A DNA stretch of 64,000 bases from Convivina praedatoris. Its GTDB lineage: Bacteria > Bacillota > Bacilli > Lactobacillales > Lactobacillaceae. The stretch covers positions 124,001 through 188,000 of the forward strand of contig NZ_CAKOET010000003.1 in assembly GCF_933208495.1 (NCBI RefSeq), given 5' to 3'. The position numbers were made by a program, and so were the translations under genes. This document shows positions 8,152-16,496 of this stretch, piece after piece. The notes beneath the pieces were generated by a model. It was not told where the DNA came from. It did not search any database and saw only the letters and a list, made by a program, of their open reading frames with translations. Each line of letters begins with the position of its first letter. The stretch's first letter is position 1.

Positions 8152-9579
8152 ATGCTTAATCAATATTTTTTACTTGGAAAAATTATTCACTCACAAAACA
8201 CGGATCAATTTATGCAGCAATTGTCTTTTGGCATTGAAGTTGAAGGTCATCGAATTAATCGTAAAACGGGGCATTTATCAAGGACTACATATCCGATTAA
8301 GTTAGGAGATCCAGTCCAACACCAGGCGATTCGCAATGATTTTGGGGATACACAAGTTGAGGTGATTACACCGAGCGGACCAAACTTGGAAGCTAATTTA
8401 GACTTATTAACCGCTTTTAATGACGTTCTTCGTAAGAATTTAGCTGCTGATGAAGCTTTGTGGCTCTATTCAATGCCGCCATACTTATCAGCTGATCGAC
8501 ATGAATTTAAGATTGCACCCGCTGACGAATATAAGCGCAACTATATGCAAACTGTGGCTTCGCGTCGGGATATTGCCCGAACTTTGATTAGTGGTATCCA
8601 CATTAATTTAGGATTACCCTTAGCATTAATGGCTGATATTTATCAGGCTAATTTTACAGATCAATTTACTTCGCCCATTGATTTTATCAATGCCGTTTAT
8701 ATCAAGATTGCCCAAGGATTTATGGCTTACCGTTGGCTATTTACACTGCTTTTTGGCGAATCTCCCTGGGCTGATCAGAGTTTTTATACTAATCGAGAGA
8801 AAAGTTTAAATCATCTGGTACGTTCGGTGCGCAATTCTAGTTATGGTTTTGGTAATGGCGTTTATGGTTCGTATCAATCTGTTGAAAGCTATATCCAAAA
8901 AATAAAAAGTGATGTTCAGAAAGGGGATTTAATTGCGGAACGAGAATTTTATGATGTTGTTCGTCTAAAAGGGGGAGAGAATTTGAATGATTTAGCCCAT
9001 AAAGGCGTTCAGTATTTAGAATTACGTACATTTGATTTAGATCCGTTAAATAAGACTGGCGTATCGGCTATAACAGTTAAATTCACAAAACTGTTTTTTA
9101 CCTATTTACTGATGAATTTTCCGGTTATTTCTGATCAAAAACAGGTAGATCAGTTTCTATTGGCTAGTCGACAAAAGAATGAAAAAGTTGCCTTAGAAAA
9201 TCCGTTTCAGGTTTCAGCTTCTCAAAGGGAGGCCTTAGCACTTTTGGATGATTTAATCAGCTTTGCCCAGGTAGAAAAAATAGCAGCTGACTGGTTACTC
9301 GATTTACGTCGTCGCTTAATTGATCCTGCTGAAATGCCTGCTGTTCAGTTATTAGCACAGTTACCAACTGATATTTATACTGGTTTAGTACAACTGGCTG
9401 ATAATCGTCAACGGGTTCAATGTCAAATACCAGCCTTAAACGGTTTTGCTGATTTATCACCAATGGTATCTCATCGCTTACGTCAATCGATTGAACAGCA
9501 TGGACAGATTAAGATTGTTGATCGTAAACAAGGAGTTTTTGTTTTACAAAGAAATCATAAAAGTATCACCTTAACATAA
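8152..9579 (+). CDS. glutamate-cysteine ligase-like protein, copy 2
   Basis: A 475-residue GshA-family paralogue of the gene at 6440, similar over its whole length. Shared blocks include GIEVEGHRINRKTGHLS, GDPVQHQAIRNDFGDTQVEVITP, FKIAPADE, RRDIAR, RNSSYGFGNGVYGSYQ and LIAEREFYDVVRLKG. It has its own promoter, leader peptide and terminator, so it is controlled separately from copy 1. The ATG has AAGGAG about 11 bases upstream. Expected activity is ATP-dependent gamma-glutamyl ligation. Retention of two differently regulated copies suggests distinct acceptors or conditions. Function beyond the family is inference. Confidence 0.82.
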   Translation: MLNQYFLLGKIIHSQNTDQFMQQLSFGIEVEGHRINRKTGHLSRTTYPIKLGDPVQHQAIRNDFGDTQVEVITPSGPNLEANLDLLTAFNDVLRKNLAADEALWLYSMPPYLSADRHEFKIAPADEYKRNYMQTVASRRDIARTLISGIHINLGLPLALMADIYQANFTDQFTSPIDFINAVYIKIAQGFMAYRWLFTLLFGESPWADQSFYTNREKSLNHLVRSVRNSSYGFGNGVYGSYQSVESYIQKIKSDVQKGDLIAEREFYDVVRLKGGENLNDLAHKGVQYLELRTFDLDPLNKTGVSAITVKFTKLFFTYLLMNFPVISDQKQVDQFLLASRQKNEKVALENPFQVSASQREALALLDDLISFAQVEKIAADWLLDLRRRLIDPAEMPAVQLLAQLPTDIYTGLVQLADNRQRVQCQIPALNGFADLSPMVSHRLRQSIEQHGQIKIVDRKQGVFVLQRNHKSITLT

Positions 9580-9602
9580 GATGGGTTATTCAGTGATTAA
9601 TT

Positions 9603-9637
9603 AAAAAGCCGCTCTGTTTTAAACAGGGCGGCATTTT
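9603..9637. terminator. bidirectional terminator
   Basis: GCCGCTCTGTTT/AAACAGGGCGGC stem (9608-9632) with A-rich and T-rich flanks, placed between the convergent gshA2 and SHOCT genes. Confidence 0.8.
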
Positions 9638-9833
9638 AATGATTAATGAAATCATCAGGGAAATTTTTCAAACCATTTTCGGCTTTTTTCATTTGATATT
9701 CCTCAACCGTGATGGCTCCTTGGCTTAATAATTGCTGTAATTCATGAAGCTCCCGTAGTTGACTTTGACTGGCCAGACTAAGATTAGCATAGCGTTGCTT
9801 GCTACTTTGAGCCCACCACTTAACTCGGTTCAT
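9636..9833 (-). CDS. small SHOCT-domain protein
   Basis: A 65-residue basic protein. Its C-terminal half, ELHELQQLLSQGAITVEEYQ followed by MKKAE, has the SHOCT pattern (leucine-rich helix, G-x-I-T-x-E-E-[FY], K), a short oligomerisation motif often found at the ends of bacterial membrane or stress proteins. There is no membrane segment or signal peptide. GAGAACGAG lies before the ATG as a modest ribosome site. It is flanked by terminators on both sides, so it is monocistronic. The role is unknown. Confidence 0.65.
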   Translation of the reverse strand: MNRVKWWAQSSKQRYANLSLASQSQLRELHELQQLLSQGAITVEEYQMKKAENGLKNFPDDFINH

Positions 9834-9865
9834 CTCGTTCTCTCCGTTTTTTATTTATTATAACT

Positions 9866-9897
9866 GAAAAAAGAACTAAATCTGATTTAGTTCTTTT
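9866..9897 (-). terminator. terminator of the PTS-IIC-like gene
   Basis: AAGAACTAAAT/ATTTAGTTCTT stem (9871-9895) with a 2-3 base loop and a T-run on the minus strand, immediately downstream of the permease stop. Confidence 0.7.
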
Positions 9898-9902
9898 GAA
9901 CG

Positions 9903-10985
9903 TTAAACAATATCTAAATGTAAATCATTTTCCTTACTTTGACCTAATTTCCGTAAAAGCCGATAAAACAATAGGCTTAAGACAGCCGGAAGGGCTGCCC
10001 CAAAGACCATCGTTAATAATAGGGCTCGCGGATTAGTCAATAAGGCGATAGGGGCGATGAAACCATTTAATCCCAAACCAGAAATTGCGTACGGCACTTT
10101 TAATTGGAAAAATCCAACTGCTAAAGTAGCAGAGAACCCAGCAATCGCAGCGGGGCCTAACCACAACCAGTAATTTTTAAGTAAGTTAGGGAATTGAACC
10201 TTGGGTGTTACCACAAATTGGGCAAAACGAGCGCCCCAATCATTTTGGGTCCAACTCATCGCTGTAAACATCACAAACCCAGCCGTAGTACCAACCAGGG
10301 CAGCTCCTGCGGAAAGGGGATCAAGCATGACCGCGATGGCTAAGGCGGCTGAAGATGCTGGAGTCATTAAAAATAGGAACCAGAAGACACCCACAATAAA
10401 GGCGCCCAAGAAAGGATTTACTTGCATGGTTTCAGCTAGTTTTTCAGAGACCCAATTTAGCATTGGGGTAGTAAAGGAGGCGAAGAATAGACCGGTTAAA
10501 GCGCCCAGTAAAGTGGCACCAAAAGGAACTAGCATCATATCAAATTTAGTCCGACCTGATAGCCAGTTTCCAACTAAGACGGCAACAATGGCAGCCAAGA
10601 TGGCTGAAATTGGTTGACCGCTGGTCATCACTAGGGAACCTGCGGGTTGATTAGCCAACCAGCCAGTGGCAGTTTTGGTACCCACCACGGTAGTAGCTGA
10701 AAAGTAGACAGCGTTGGAGCCGACAGTAGCAGAAATCAGGGCAGCCCCAGTTGTTAAAACATTAGCCCGCATGGCAATGGCAATGCCAACACCTAAGGCG
10801 GGGGCTAACATTTTTTGTCCCATCAAGCCGGCCTGGACTAGCGGTTGAAAATGAATCCAGCTACCTACTGATGCCAATAATAGTCCCATTCCTAGCACGG
10901 ATAGAATGGAATAAGAAATTCCCTGTGATACTTCATAGACAATTTCGGATTTAGTCTGTGGTCGAACTTTTGATGTGTTTTCCAT
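9903..10985 (-). CDS. PTS EIIC-like membrane permease (PTS_EIIC_2 type)
   Basis: A 360-residue polytopic membrane protein with about nine to ten hydrophobic helices. It resembles the PTS_EIIC_2 family of stand-alone IIC-like permeases: ISYSILSVLGMGLLLASVG near the N-terminus, LGVGIAIAMRANVLTTGAAL, and FGATLLGALTG. There are no EIIA or EIIB genes nearby, so classical phosphotransfer is doubtful and the substrate is unknown. The leader upstream carries an Ile/Val-rich peptide, two terminator hairpins and a cre site, implying control by branched-chain amino acids and by carbon catabolite repression. The ATG has AGGAGAG seven bases upstream. Confidence 0.66.
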   Translation of the reverse strand: MENTSKVRPQTKSEIVYEVSQGISYSILSVLGMGLLLASVGSWIHFQPLVQAGLMGQKMLAPALGVGIAIAMRANVLTTGAALISATVGSNAVYFSATTVVGTKTATGWLANQPAGSLVMTSGQPISAILAAIVAVLVGNWLSGRTKFDMMLVPFGATLLGALTGLFFASFTTPMLNWVSEKLAETMQVNPFLGAFIVGVFWFLFLMTPASSAALAIAVMLDPLSAGAALVGTTAGFVMFTAMSWTQNDWGARFAQFVVTPKVQFPNLLKNYWLWLGPAAIAGFSATLAVGFFQLKVPYAISGLGLNGFIAPIALLTNPRALLLTMVFGAALPAVLSLLFYRLLRKLGQSKENDLHLDIV

Positions 10986-11016
10986 ACTTCTCTCCTATTT
11001 GATGTGACGGACCAAC

Positions 11017-11112
11017 AAAAAAGACGCCCAAGCGGCGTCAAAATTAATTTTTACGAAAAAAATTATCAGCCAGCTTAGTAATTCTTGAGCTGGCACTCCA
11101 AAATTGACCAGC
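11017..11112 (-). promoter_or_regulatory. attenuator of the PTS-IIC-like gene
   Basis: Read on the minus strand: GATCAGC inside the leader peptide codons (11146-11140) pairs with GCTGGTC (11112-11106). GCCAGCT (11094-11088) pairs with AGCTGGC (11075-11069), followed after TGATAA by a T7 run (11062-11056), itself a potential terminator. A second, stronger terminator GACGCC-N-GGCGTC with T6 follows at 11039-11017. AGCTGG (11113-11108) can also pair with CCAGCT (11093-11088), an alternative fold. The pairings are hand-derived. Confidence 0.65.
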
Positions 11113-11118
11113 TATTTG

Positions 11119-11187
11119 TCAAATAATAATGACAATTGGGCTGATCACGATGATTTGATTCAATTGTGATTTTGAAAGCGTTTTCAT
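11119..11187 (-). CDS. Ile/Val-rich leader peptide of the PTS-IIC-like gene
   Basis: A 22-codon frame on the minus strand beginning MKTLSKSQLNQ and ending IIVISPIVIII then TGA. Nine of the last eleven residues are Ile or Val. AGGAGATGG lies just upstream as ribosome site. As in the brnQ leader, an Ile-Ser pair encoded by ATCAGC forms the 5' arm of the first hairpin. A perfect cre site overlaps the first codons. The peptide is best explained as an attenuation sensor for Ile/Val-tRNA charging. Confidence 0.72.
   Translation of the reverse strand: MKTLSKSQLNQIIVISPIVIII
11173..11186. promoter_or_regulatory. cre site (CcpA operator)
   Basis: TGAAAGCGTTTTCA matches the consensus TGWAARCGYTWNCW at every position. 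On the minus strand it lies about 20-35 bases inside the transcript of the PTS-IIC-like gene, a roadblock position, and within the leader peptide start codons. It is also about 130 bases upstream of the pox promoter. Confidence 0.75.
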
Positions 11188-11213
11188 AATCCATCTCCTA
11201 AATCAATGTAATC

Positions 11214-11242
11214 ATCTTAACTTAATTAAAAAACAATGTCAA
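11214..11242 (-). promoter_or_regulatory. promoter of the PTS-IIC-like leader
   Basis: On the minus strand TTGACA (11242-11237), 17 bases, TAAGAT (11219-11214). The leader peptide start follows about 27 bases later. Confidence 0.72.
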
Positions 11243-11312
11243 TAACATAATATTTTAGAGAGAAATTATTAATGTAACATGTGTAATTATTGAGTTTATA
11301 AGTGTCGTATGG

Positions 11313-11321
11313 TGCTACAAT
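11313..11321 (+). promoter_or_regulatory. probable extended -10 promoter of pox
   Basis: TACAAT (11316-11321) preceded by TG at 11313-11314 in the extended -10 arrangement. TTGAGT at 11290 is 20 bases away, too far for a standard -35. Confidence 0.45.
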
Positions 11322-11368
11322 GAGCTCGTAGCAAAAGAAATAAAAAAAGAAATATGAGGTATTTCCTA

Positions 11369-13189
11369 ATGACAGCAAAGAAGACTGTTGCAGCAAGTGT
11401 TGCTATGTTGAAAGTTTTGGAATCATGGGGTATCGGACATGTATACGGTTATCCGGGTGGTTCATTTAACTCTACAATGGCCGCCCTTGACCTTCAAAAG
11501 GATCATATCCAGTATATTCAGGTTCGCCATGAGCAAGTTGGTGCTTTGGCTGCCGCAGCTGATGCTAAACTAACTGGCAAAATTGGTGTAGCTTTTGGTT
11601 CAGCTGGACCTGGGGCAACTAACTTGCTGACTGGTCTATATGATGCGCGTGAGGATCATGCTCCGGTTCTAGCCTTGGTTGGTCAAACACCAAGTAAGGT
11701 AATGAACTATAATTTCTTCCAAGAATTTAATGAAGGGCCAATGTTTGATGATGTTTCGGTTTATAACCGAACTGTCATGACGCCTGAAAGTTTGCCACAC
11801 GTTGTTGATCAAGCTATTCGTGAGGCTTATAAGTACCAGGGCGTGGCCGTTGTTATTATTCCAAATGACTTTGGTTATGTTCAAATTCCAGACGAAATTT
11901 ATTCATCACATTCAGAAACCGATAATAAGCCGGAACCACAACCAGTAGCAACCGATGCCGAAGTCGATGCTTTCTTGGCGAAGGTTGCCCAGAGCAAGCG
12001 CCCAGTTATTCATGTTGGTCGTGGTATTAAGGCCGGTGGTGAAAAACTGGCTGAGTTGTCTAAGAAGTTGCAAATTCCATTGGTAATGACTGGTTTGGCG
12101 AAGGGGATGATACCTGACGATTACGAAGGGAACGTTGGTTTTGCTAACCGTGCTGCTTCTAAGGCTGCTGATGAAATCATGGCAGCTGCCGATTTGTTAA
12201 TCACTATCGGTGCTGATTTCCCATTTGCCAACTTAGTTTACCAAACTCACCAATTCGAATTTATTCAAGTTGATAATGACCGGGTAGAATTAGGTCGTCA
12301 TCATAACCTTGATATGGGTATTTGGTCTGATGCGACTGCCTTTGTTGAAAAGGCTTTGGAGCGCAGTGAAACACAACCAGCTCGTCCATTCTTCCAGGCT
12401 GCCGTAGCTGATATGAAGAATTGGCAAGAATATCTTACAATGTTGGAAAACCGTGAATCTGATCCACTTCAATTTGAAGCAATTTATAAGCAAATTAATG
12501 AAGTTGCTGATGATGATGCCATCTTCTCTATTGATGTTGGTGATAACATCATTAACAGTTTCCGTCACTTGCACTTAACCCCTAAGAATAAGTGGGTCAT
12601 TTCAGCCCTCTTTGCTTCAATGGGTAGTGGTGTGCCGGGTGCACTGGCAGCTAAGTTAAGCTTCCCAGATCGTCAAGCCTTTAATATCGCGGGGGACGGC
12701 GCTTTCTCAATGGTTATGCAAGATTTGCTTACTGAAAAGAAGTACAATCTTCCTATCATTAACATTATTACTTCAAATACAACTTTGAACTTTATTAAAA
12801 GTGAGCAAGATGATTTGCCAATGCACCATTCTGGTATTGATTTGGAAGATCAGGACTTCGCCATGATTGCCAAGGGAATGGGCGTCGAATCGGTAACAGT
12901 TACTAAGTCAGCTGATGTGCCAGCCGCCTTTGAAAAGGCTTTGGCGGTTACTAAGGCTGGTAAACCATTCTTGATTGATGCTAAGATTACGGCTAAGCGT
13001 GATTTGCCAGTTGAAGAGTTGATTTTGACTCCTACTGCTGATGGCATTACTGAGACTGTTAATCCTAACTATAACCAAAACTTGGACTTGCAACAGCCAG
13101 CCAACTTACGCGACTTCTTGGATAGCTATGATGGCCAGAGTTTGAAGCCTGTCACAGAATTCTTTGAAGAATACGGTGTGAAGTTTTAA
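11369..13189 (+). CDS. pox: pyruvate oxidase (H2O2-forming, acetyl-phosphate-producing)
   Basis: ThDP/FAD enzyme converting pyruvate, phosphate and O2 to acetyl-phosphate, CO2 and H2O2 in the cytosol. It is 606 residues from the chosen ATG, the usual length. Visible features: YGYPGGS near the N-terminus, the RHEQVGA glutamate (ThDP activation), AFGSAGPGATNLL, and the ThDP/Mg motif GDGAF...N (about residue 445). The ATG at 11369 is preceded by GAGG with 9-base spacing; the upstream ATG at 11354 overlaps that site and was rejected. With the D-lactate dehydrogenase at 29.8 kb it implies aerobic reoxidation of lactate and pyruvate. A cre site lies upstream. Confidence 0.93.
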   Translation: MTAKKTVAASVAMLKVLESWGIGHVYGYPGGSFNSTMAALDLQKDHIQYIQVRHEQVGALAAAADAKLTGKIGVAFGSAGPGATNLLTGLYDAREDHAPVLALVGQTPSKVMNYNFFQEFNEGPMFDDVSVYNRTVMTPESLPHVVDQAIREAYKYQGVAVVIIPNDFGYVQIPDEIYSSHSETDNKPEPQPVATDAEVDAFLAKVAQSKRPVIHVGRGIKAGGEKLAELSKKLQIPLVMTGLAKGMIPDDYEGNVGFANRAASKAADEIMAAADLLITIGADFPFANLVYQTHQFEFIQVDNDRVELGRHHNLDMGIWSDATAFVEKALERSETQPARPFFQAAVADMKNWQEYLTMLENRESDPLQFEAIYKQINEVADDDAIFSIDVGDNIINSFRHLHLTPKNKWVISALFASMGSGVPGALAAKLSFPDRQAFNIAGDGAFSMVMQDLLTEKKYNLPIINIITSNTTLNFIKSEQDDLPMHHSGIDLEDQDFAMIAKGMGVESVTVTKSADVPAAFEKALAVTKAGKPFLIDAKITAKRDLPVEELILTPTADGITETVNPNYNQNLDLQQPANLRDFLDSYDGQSLKPVTEFFEEYGVKF

Positions 13190-13202
13190 TTAGCATTAAG
13201 TT

Positions 13203-13237
13203 AAAAACCTGTAGTCCAACTGGATTACAGGTTTTTT
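13203..13237. terminator. bidirectional terminator of pox / thi operon
   Basis: AAAACCTGTAGTCC/GGATTACAGGTTTTTT stem between convergent pox and thiM. Confidence 0.82.
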
Positions 13238-13245
13238 GTTATGGT

Positions 13246-14025
13246 TTAATTTAATTTTATTTGCTTTTGAATTGTATCATCATCTAGCTGGTGTAATTGG
13301 TTTAGCACTGCCGGAATGAAATTCGCGGGTTGGCTAGGGAATGCTTCTCCAGCCAATTCACCTGCCAATCCAAAGATACCGGTGGCCCAGCATAAACTAT
13401 TGAGAGAACTTTCAGTTGCTAAAGCGACGCCTAAAATACCATCCAACATATCGCCACTGCCGACATTAGTCTGAAAATATGGATGGCCGTTGGTAATCGT
13501 GTGTGTGACTTCTCCATCAGAAAGATAATCAGTTGGGCCGGTTAAAACACTGTAAGTATGGTAACGTTGGGCAACTTTTTGAGCAATCAAACTAAGTTGT
13601 GATAAGTCGCCCTGGCCGGCATCAATACCTTGACTATGCCAATCAATTTGAGCTAAATAGGCTAGTTCCCCAGCATTTCCTCGAATAGCTGTAAAGTTTA
13701 CTTTCTCGCTCAATTGAACAAATGCCTGCTGTCGAACCTTAGTCACAGCAACGGCAACCGGGTCAACAATTACTGGGATGCCTAATTGATTGGCCACTTG
13801 TCCAGCCTTGATGGCTCTTTGTAGGCTATAGTGATCAACAGTCCCTAGATTTATAACCAATGCTTGAGCGATATTTAGTAGATCACTGGTTTCTTCAATA
13901 TCAGTAAACATAATTGGCGATCCGCCAAAAAAACTGACAGCATCGGCGACGCGTTGCTGGGTAACGGTATTAGAAATGTTGAGTACAATGGGATTTTGTT
14001 GTCGGACGGTATTGATTGATAACAT
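13246..14025 (-). CDS. thiM: hydroxyethylthiazole kinase
   Basis: Phosphorylates the thiazole moiety of thiamine for salvage. It is 259 residues, the family length. Signatures: PIMFTDIEETSDLLN, LVINLGTVD, VDPVAVAVTKVR, the RGNAGE motif and GSGDMLDGILG near the C-terminus, where the GSGD Asp would be the catalytic base. It is the last gene of the TPP-riboswitch-controlled tenA-thiD-thiE-thiM operon, separated from thiE by 2 bases. Confidence 0.93.
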   Translation of the reverse strand: MLSINTVRQQNPIVLNISNTVTQQRVADAVSFFGGSPIMFTDIEETSDLLNIAQALVINLGTVDHYSLQRAIKAGQVANQLGIPVIVDPVAVAVTKVRQQAFVQLSEKVNFTAIRGNAGELAYLAQIDWHSQGIDAGQGDLSQLSLIAQKVAQRYHTYSVLTGPTDYLSDGEVTHTITNGHPYFQTNVGSGDMLDGILGVALATESSLNSLCWATGIFGLAGELAGEAFPSQPANFIPAVLNQLHQLDDDTIQKQIKLN

Positions 14026-14027
14026 CT

Positions 14028-14669
14028 TTATGACTCCTTTAGTTTATTGATGTCTTGTTCTGGTTGGGGACTATTAAAAATTGCTGATATAACGGCTAGG
14101 CCAGCTACGCCGGTTGCACGAACTGCGCGTGCATTATCAGAGTGAATGCCACCAATGGCGACAATGGGTTTATTGGTAATTAGGTTTAACTGTTTTAGTC
14201 CTGTTAAACCAATTGGTGATTGGATTTTAGTCTTACTGTCGGTATTAAAAACTGGCCCAACACCAAGATAGTCAAGTTGATTTAAGATGTTTGTTGCCGG
14301 TAATTCTTGTTGATCGTGCACCGATAAACCCAAAATAAGATTCGAAACTTTGGGTAGCAGATCAATTAACGGCGTGTCATTTTGACCAAGGTGCAGACCG
14401 TCAGCTCCGATTTCCTGGGCTAACTGCCAGTCATCATCAACGATTAATGGAATCTGATATTGTTGGGTGATTTTACGGATCTGTTGTCCTAAAGCTATTT
14501 TTTCTTGTTCGTTTAACCTACTACCGTCTTTTTCACGATATTGAAAGGCAGTAATTCCTAATTGACAAGCTTGTTCGAGGATTTCTAAGAAGCGGGCTTG
14601 ATTGCCGGCTACGTTTTGACTACCTCCGACTAAATAAAGATCTAATATTTCAGGCTCAAATTTGTACAT
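14028..14669 (-). CDS. thiE: thiamine-phosphate synthase
   Basis: TIM-barrel enzyme joining HMP-diphosphate and thiazole-phosphate into thiamine phosphate. It is 213 residues. Characteristic motifs are FQYREKDGSRL, LIVDDDWQLAQEIGADGLHLGQ, LGVGPVFNTDSK and IVAIGGIHSDN. Only salvage enzymes for both halves are present in this operon; no thiC or thiazole synthase genes are seen. Its ATG follows thiD by 16 bases. Confidence 0.93.
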   Translation of the reverse strand: MYKFEPEILDLYLVGGSQNVAGNQARFLEILEQACQLGITAFQYREKDGSRLNEQEKIALGQQIRKITQQYQIPLIVDDDWQLAQEIGADGLHLGQNDTPLIDLLPKVSNLILGLSVHDQQELPATNILNQLDYLGVGPVFNTDSKTKIQSPIGLTGLKQLNLITNKPIVAIGGIHSDNARAVRATGVAGLAVISAIFNSPQPEQDINKLKES

Positions 14670-14685
14670 TAGTGTGTTCTGCTCC

Positions 14686-15471
14686 TCAGTGATTTAATGG
14701 ACCGTGTCCATGACCCACTATAATTTCATCTTGTAAAATGGTATTTAAAAATGTTTTAGCAGTTTGCAAAGTGTCAACTAATTCTTGTCCTTTGGCTAAC
14801 TGCGAAACGACTAATGAAGAAAAGGTATCGCCAGTACCATGCGTTCGACGGGTATTGACCCAGTCACCAGTTAAGGTTAATTGTCGGCCGTTGGCTAATA
14901 AAACAAAGTCATGATTGACTTGATGGGTTAAATGACCACCTTTTATGACCACATTTTTAGCGCCCATTGCTTGAATATCGGTACAAGCTCGCCAAATGTC
15001 AGCTTCCGTGGTTAGTTGTCGATTGACAATCACCTGTGCCTCCGGAAGGTTTGGCGTGATGACATCGGCTAAAGGTAGTAATTCTTGCACTAAAGTGGTA
15101 ATGGCTGCATCGGTTAGCAACTTAGCACCCCCCTTAGCGACCATGACTGGATCAACGACTAAGGGACCAAAATGATATTTTCGTAAATTTTCAGCTACAC
15201 AAGCTACTCGCTCTTGGTCAAATAGGGCGCCAGTTTTAACGGCTTGAATTGTAAAGTCATTGGCCACAGACTGGAATTGCTGGTCAATAATGGCAGTGGG
15301 TAAGGGCAGAGCAGCTTGAACACCCAGTGTATTTTGAGCAGTAACACCAGTGACCACGCCCGTAGCAAAGACATGGCACATCTGCATAGTTTTGATATCA
15401 GCCATCATACCGGCTCCGCCCCCTGAGTCAGTACCAGCAATGGTTAACACTTCAGGTACATTTTTTGTCAT
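14686..15471 (-). CDS. thiD: hydroxymethylpyrimidine/phosphomethylpyrimidine kinase
   Basis: Ribokinase-like kinase that phosphorylates HMP and HMP-phosphate. It is 261 residues. It begins VLTIAGTDSGGGAGMMADIKT, the classical N-terminal motif, with VVDPVMVAKGG centrally and the anion-hole GTGDTFSS at about residue 215. The ATG overlaps the tenA stop by 4 bases (ATGA), showing translational coupling. Confidence 0.95.
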   Translation of the reverse strand: MTKNVPEVLTIAGTDSGGGAGMMADIKTMQMCHVFATGVVTGVTAQNTLGVQAALPLPTAIIDQQFQSVANDFTIQAVKTGALFDQERVACVAENLRKYHFGPLVVDPVMVAKGGAKLLTDAAITTLVQELLPLADVITPNLPEAQVIVNRQLTTEADIWRACTDIQAMGAKNVVIKGGHLTHQVNHDFVLLANGRQLTLTGDWVNTRRTHGTGDTFSSLVVSQLAKGQELVDTLQTAKTFLNTILQDEIIVGHGHGPLNH

Positions 15472-16163
15472 GAAAAGGGCTCTCTTTCGGCTGCTGTTAA
15501 GACTTGTTTAAAACGCCAATCTTCTTGATAATAAGCTTGCTGCCAAAATTGCCACTCCAGCTCACAACTTTTTAGAAAATACTGGGTGGCTATTTTTAAT
15601 TCATTGTCAGTGGCATTTTTAGCTAATTGATCAATAAATTTAAAAATTTTCTCAGTTGTAGTTGAACTGTCAGCATAAAAATTAATCCAGTCTTGATAGG
15701 GGTTTTCACTGGTTGAATTAGCCGTTAAATGCCGTCCGATTTCCAGATAAGTCCACGGACAAGGTTGCAGGGCAGCTAAGATATTTAGTAAGCTACCAGT
15801 TTTTCCGGCACGTAACATATGTGATTGGTAGAGATAGGCTTTGGGTGAGGGGATAGCATTTTTTAGCTCTGCATAATTAAGCTGGGCTGCCTGACATAAA
15901 ATTTGATGAGCCTTGCTTTCCTGACCCATTAAAAAACTAATTTGCTCATTGAAAAACTGAGCAAATACTCGGTCTTGGCTACAGGAAATGGCTTGACCAT
16001 AGATATGAACAAATTCATCTAAATATTGATAATCCTGTTGTACATAAAAGCTGATGGCATTTTGGGATAATTTCCCAGTTTTAATTCCTTCAACGAAGGG
16101 GTGATTCAAAATTTCTTTTAAAATTGGTTCCGCCTTTTGAATCAAGTACTCTGAGTATTGCAT
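15468..16163 (-). CDS. tenA: aminopyrimidine aminohydrolase / thiaminase II
   Basis: All-helical TenA protein that recovers HMP from degraded thiamine. It is 231 residues. Features: HPFVEGIKTGKLS, FYVQQDYQYL near the N-terminus, ALQPCPWTYLEIG about residue 125, and a cysteine in KSCELEWQFWQQ near the C-terminus. It is the first gene behind the TPP riboswitch and its terminator. GGAGG lies seven bases before the ATG. Confidence 0.93.
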   Translation of the reverse strand: MQYSEYLIQKAEPILKEILNHPFVEGIKTGKLSQNAISFYVQQDYQYLDEFVHIYGQAISCSQDRVFAQFFNEQISFLMGQESKAHQILCQAAQLNYAELKNAIPSPKAYLYQSHMLRAGKTGSLLNILAALQPCPWTYLEIGRHLTANSTSENPYQDWINFYADSSTTTEKIFKFIDQLAKNATDNELKIATQYFLKSCELEWQFWQQAYYQEDWRFKQVLTAAEREPFS

Positions 16164-16202
16164 AGGTCCTCCAGATGATATTTGTCCAGATTAGGGAAAT
16201 AA

Positions 16203-16238
16203 AAAAAGCACCCACAAGACTAGCTTGGAAGTGCTTAC
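16203..16238 (-). terminator. riboswitch expression-platform terminator
   Basis: On the minus strand AAGCACTTCC...GGGTGCTT then a T7 run, between the TPP aptamer and tenA. The stem contains internal mismatches. Confidence 0.65.
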
Positions 16239-16265
16239 ACTTTTACCAATTAAAAAAATATCAGT

Positions 16266-16350
16266 ATACCAGTGCCACGTTCCTACGCTAGTGCTAACTA
16301 GAATCAGGTTCAATGGGTATAATCTCAGCCAAGTTGGCACCCCAGTGGAC
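16266..16350 (-). promoter_or_regulatory. TPP (thiamine pyrophosphate) riboswitch
   Basis: The minus strand carries the THI-box landmarks in order: GGGGTGCC, GGCTGAGA, TATACCCATTGAACCTGAT, GTTAGCACTAGCGTAGGAA and a closing GTGGCACTGG. It controls tenA-thiD-thiE-thiM by the terminator that follows. Confidence 0.95.
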
Positions 16351-16496
16351 AAATACAGTATTCAATTTTGCGGCATATTTACTACGGTCTCAGTCTAGCA
16401 TATTGATTTATAAATTGTCTATTTAATTTAATTATTAAAATTAAATGATAAAAGCTTGATATTTCTCATAATTAAGTTATACTTAAAACCAATTAA

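Noticed and set aside
10201-10617. 138-codon plus-strand frame opposite the PTS-IIC-like gene
   Set aside because: Antisense to a well-supported membrane protein; composition is that of a reverse-frame shadow.
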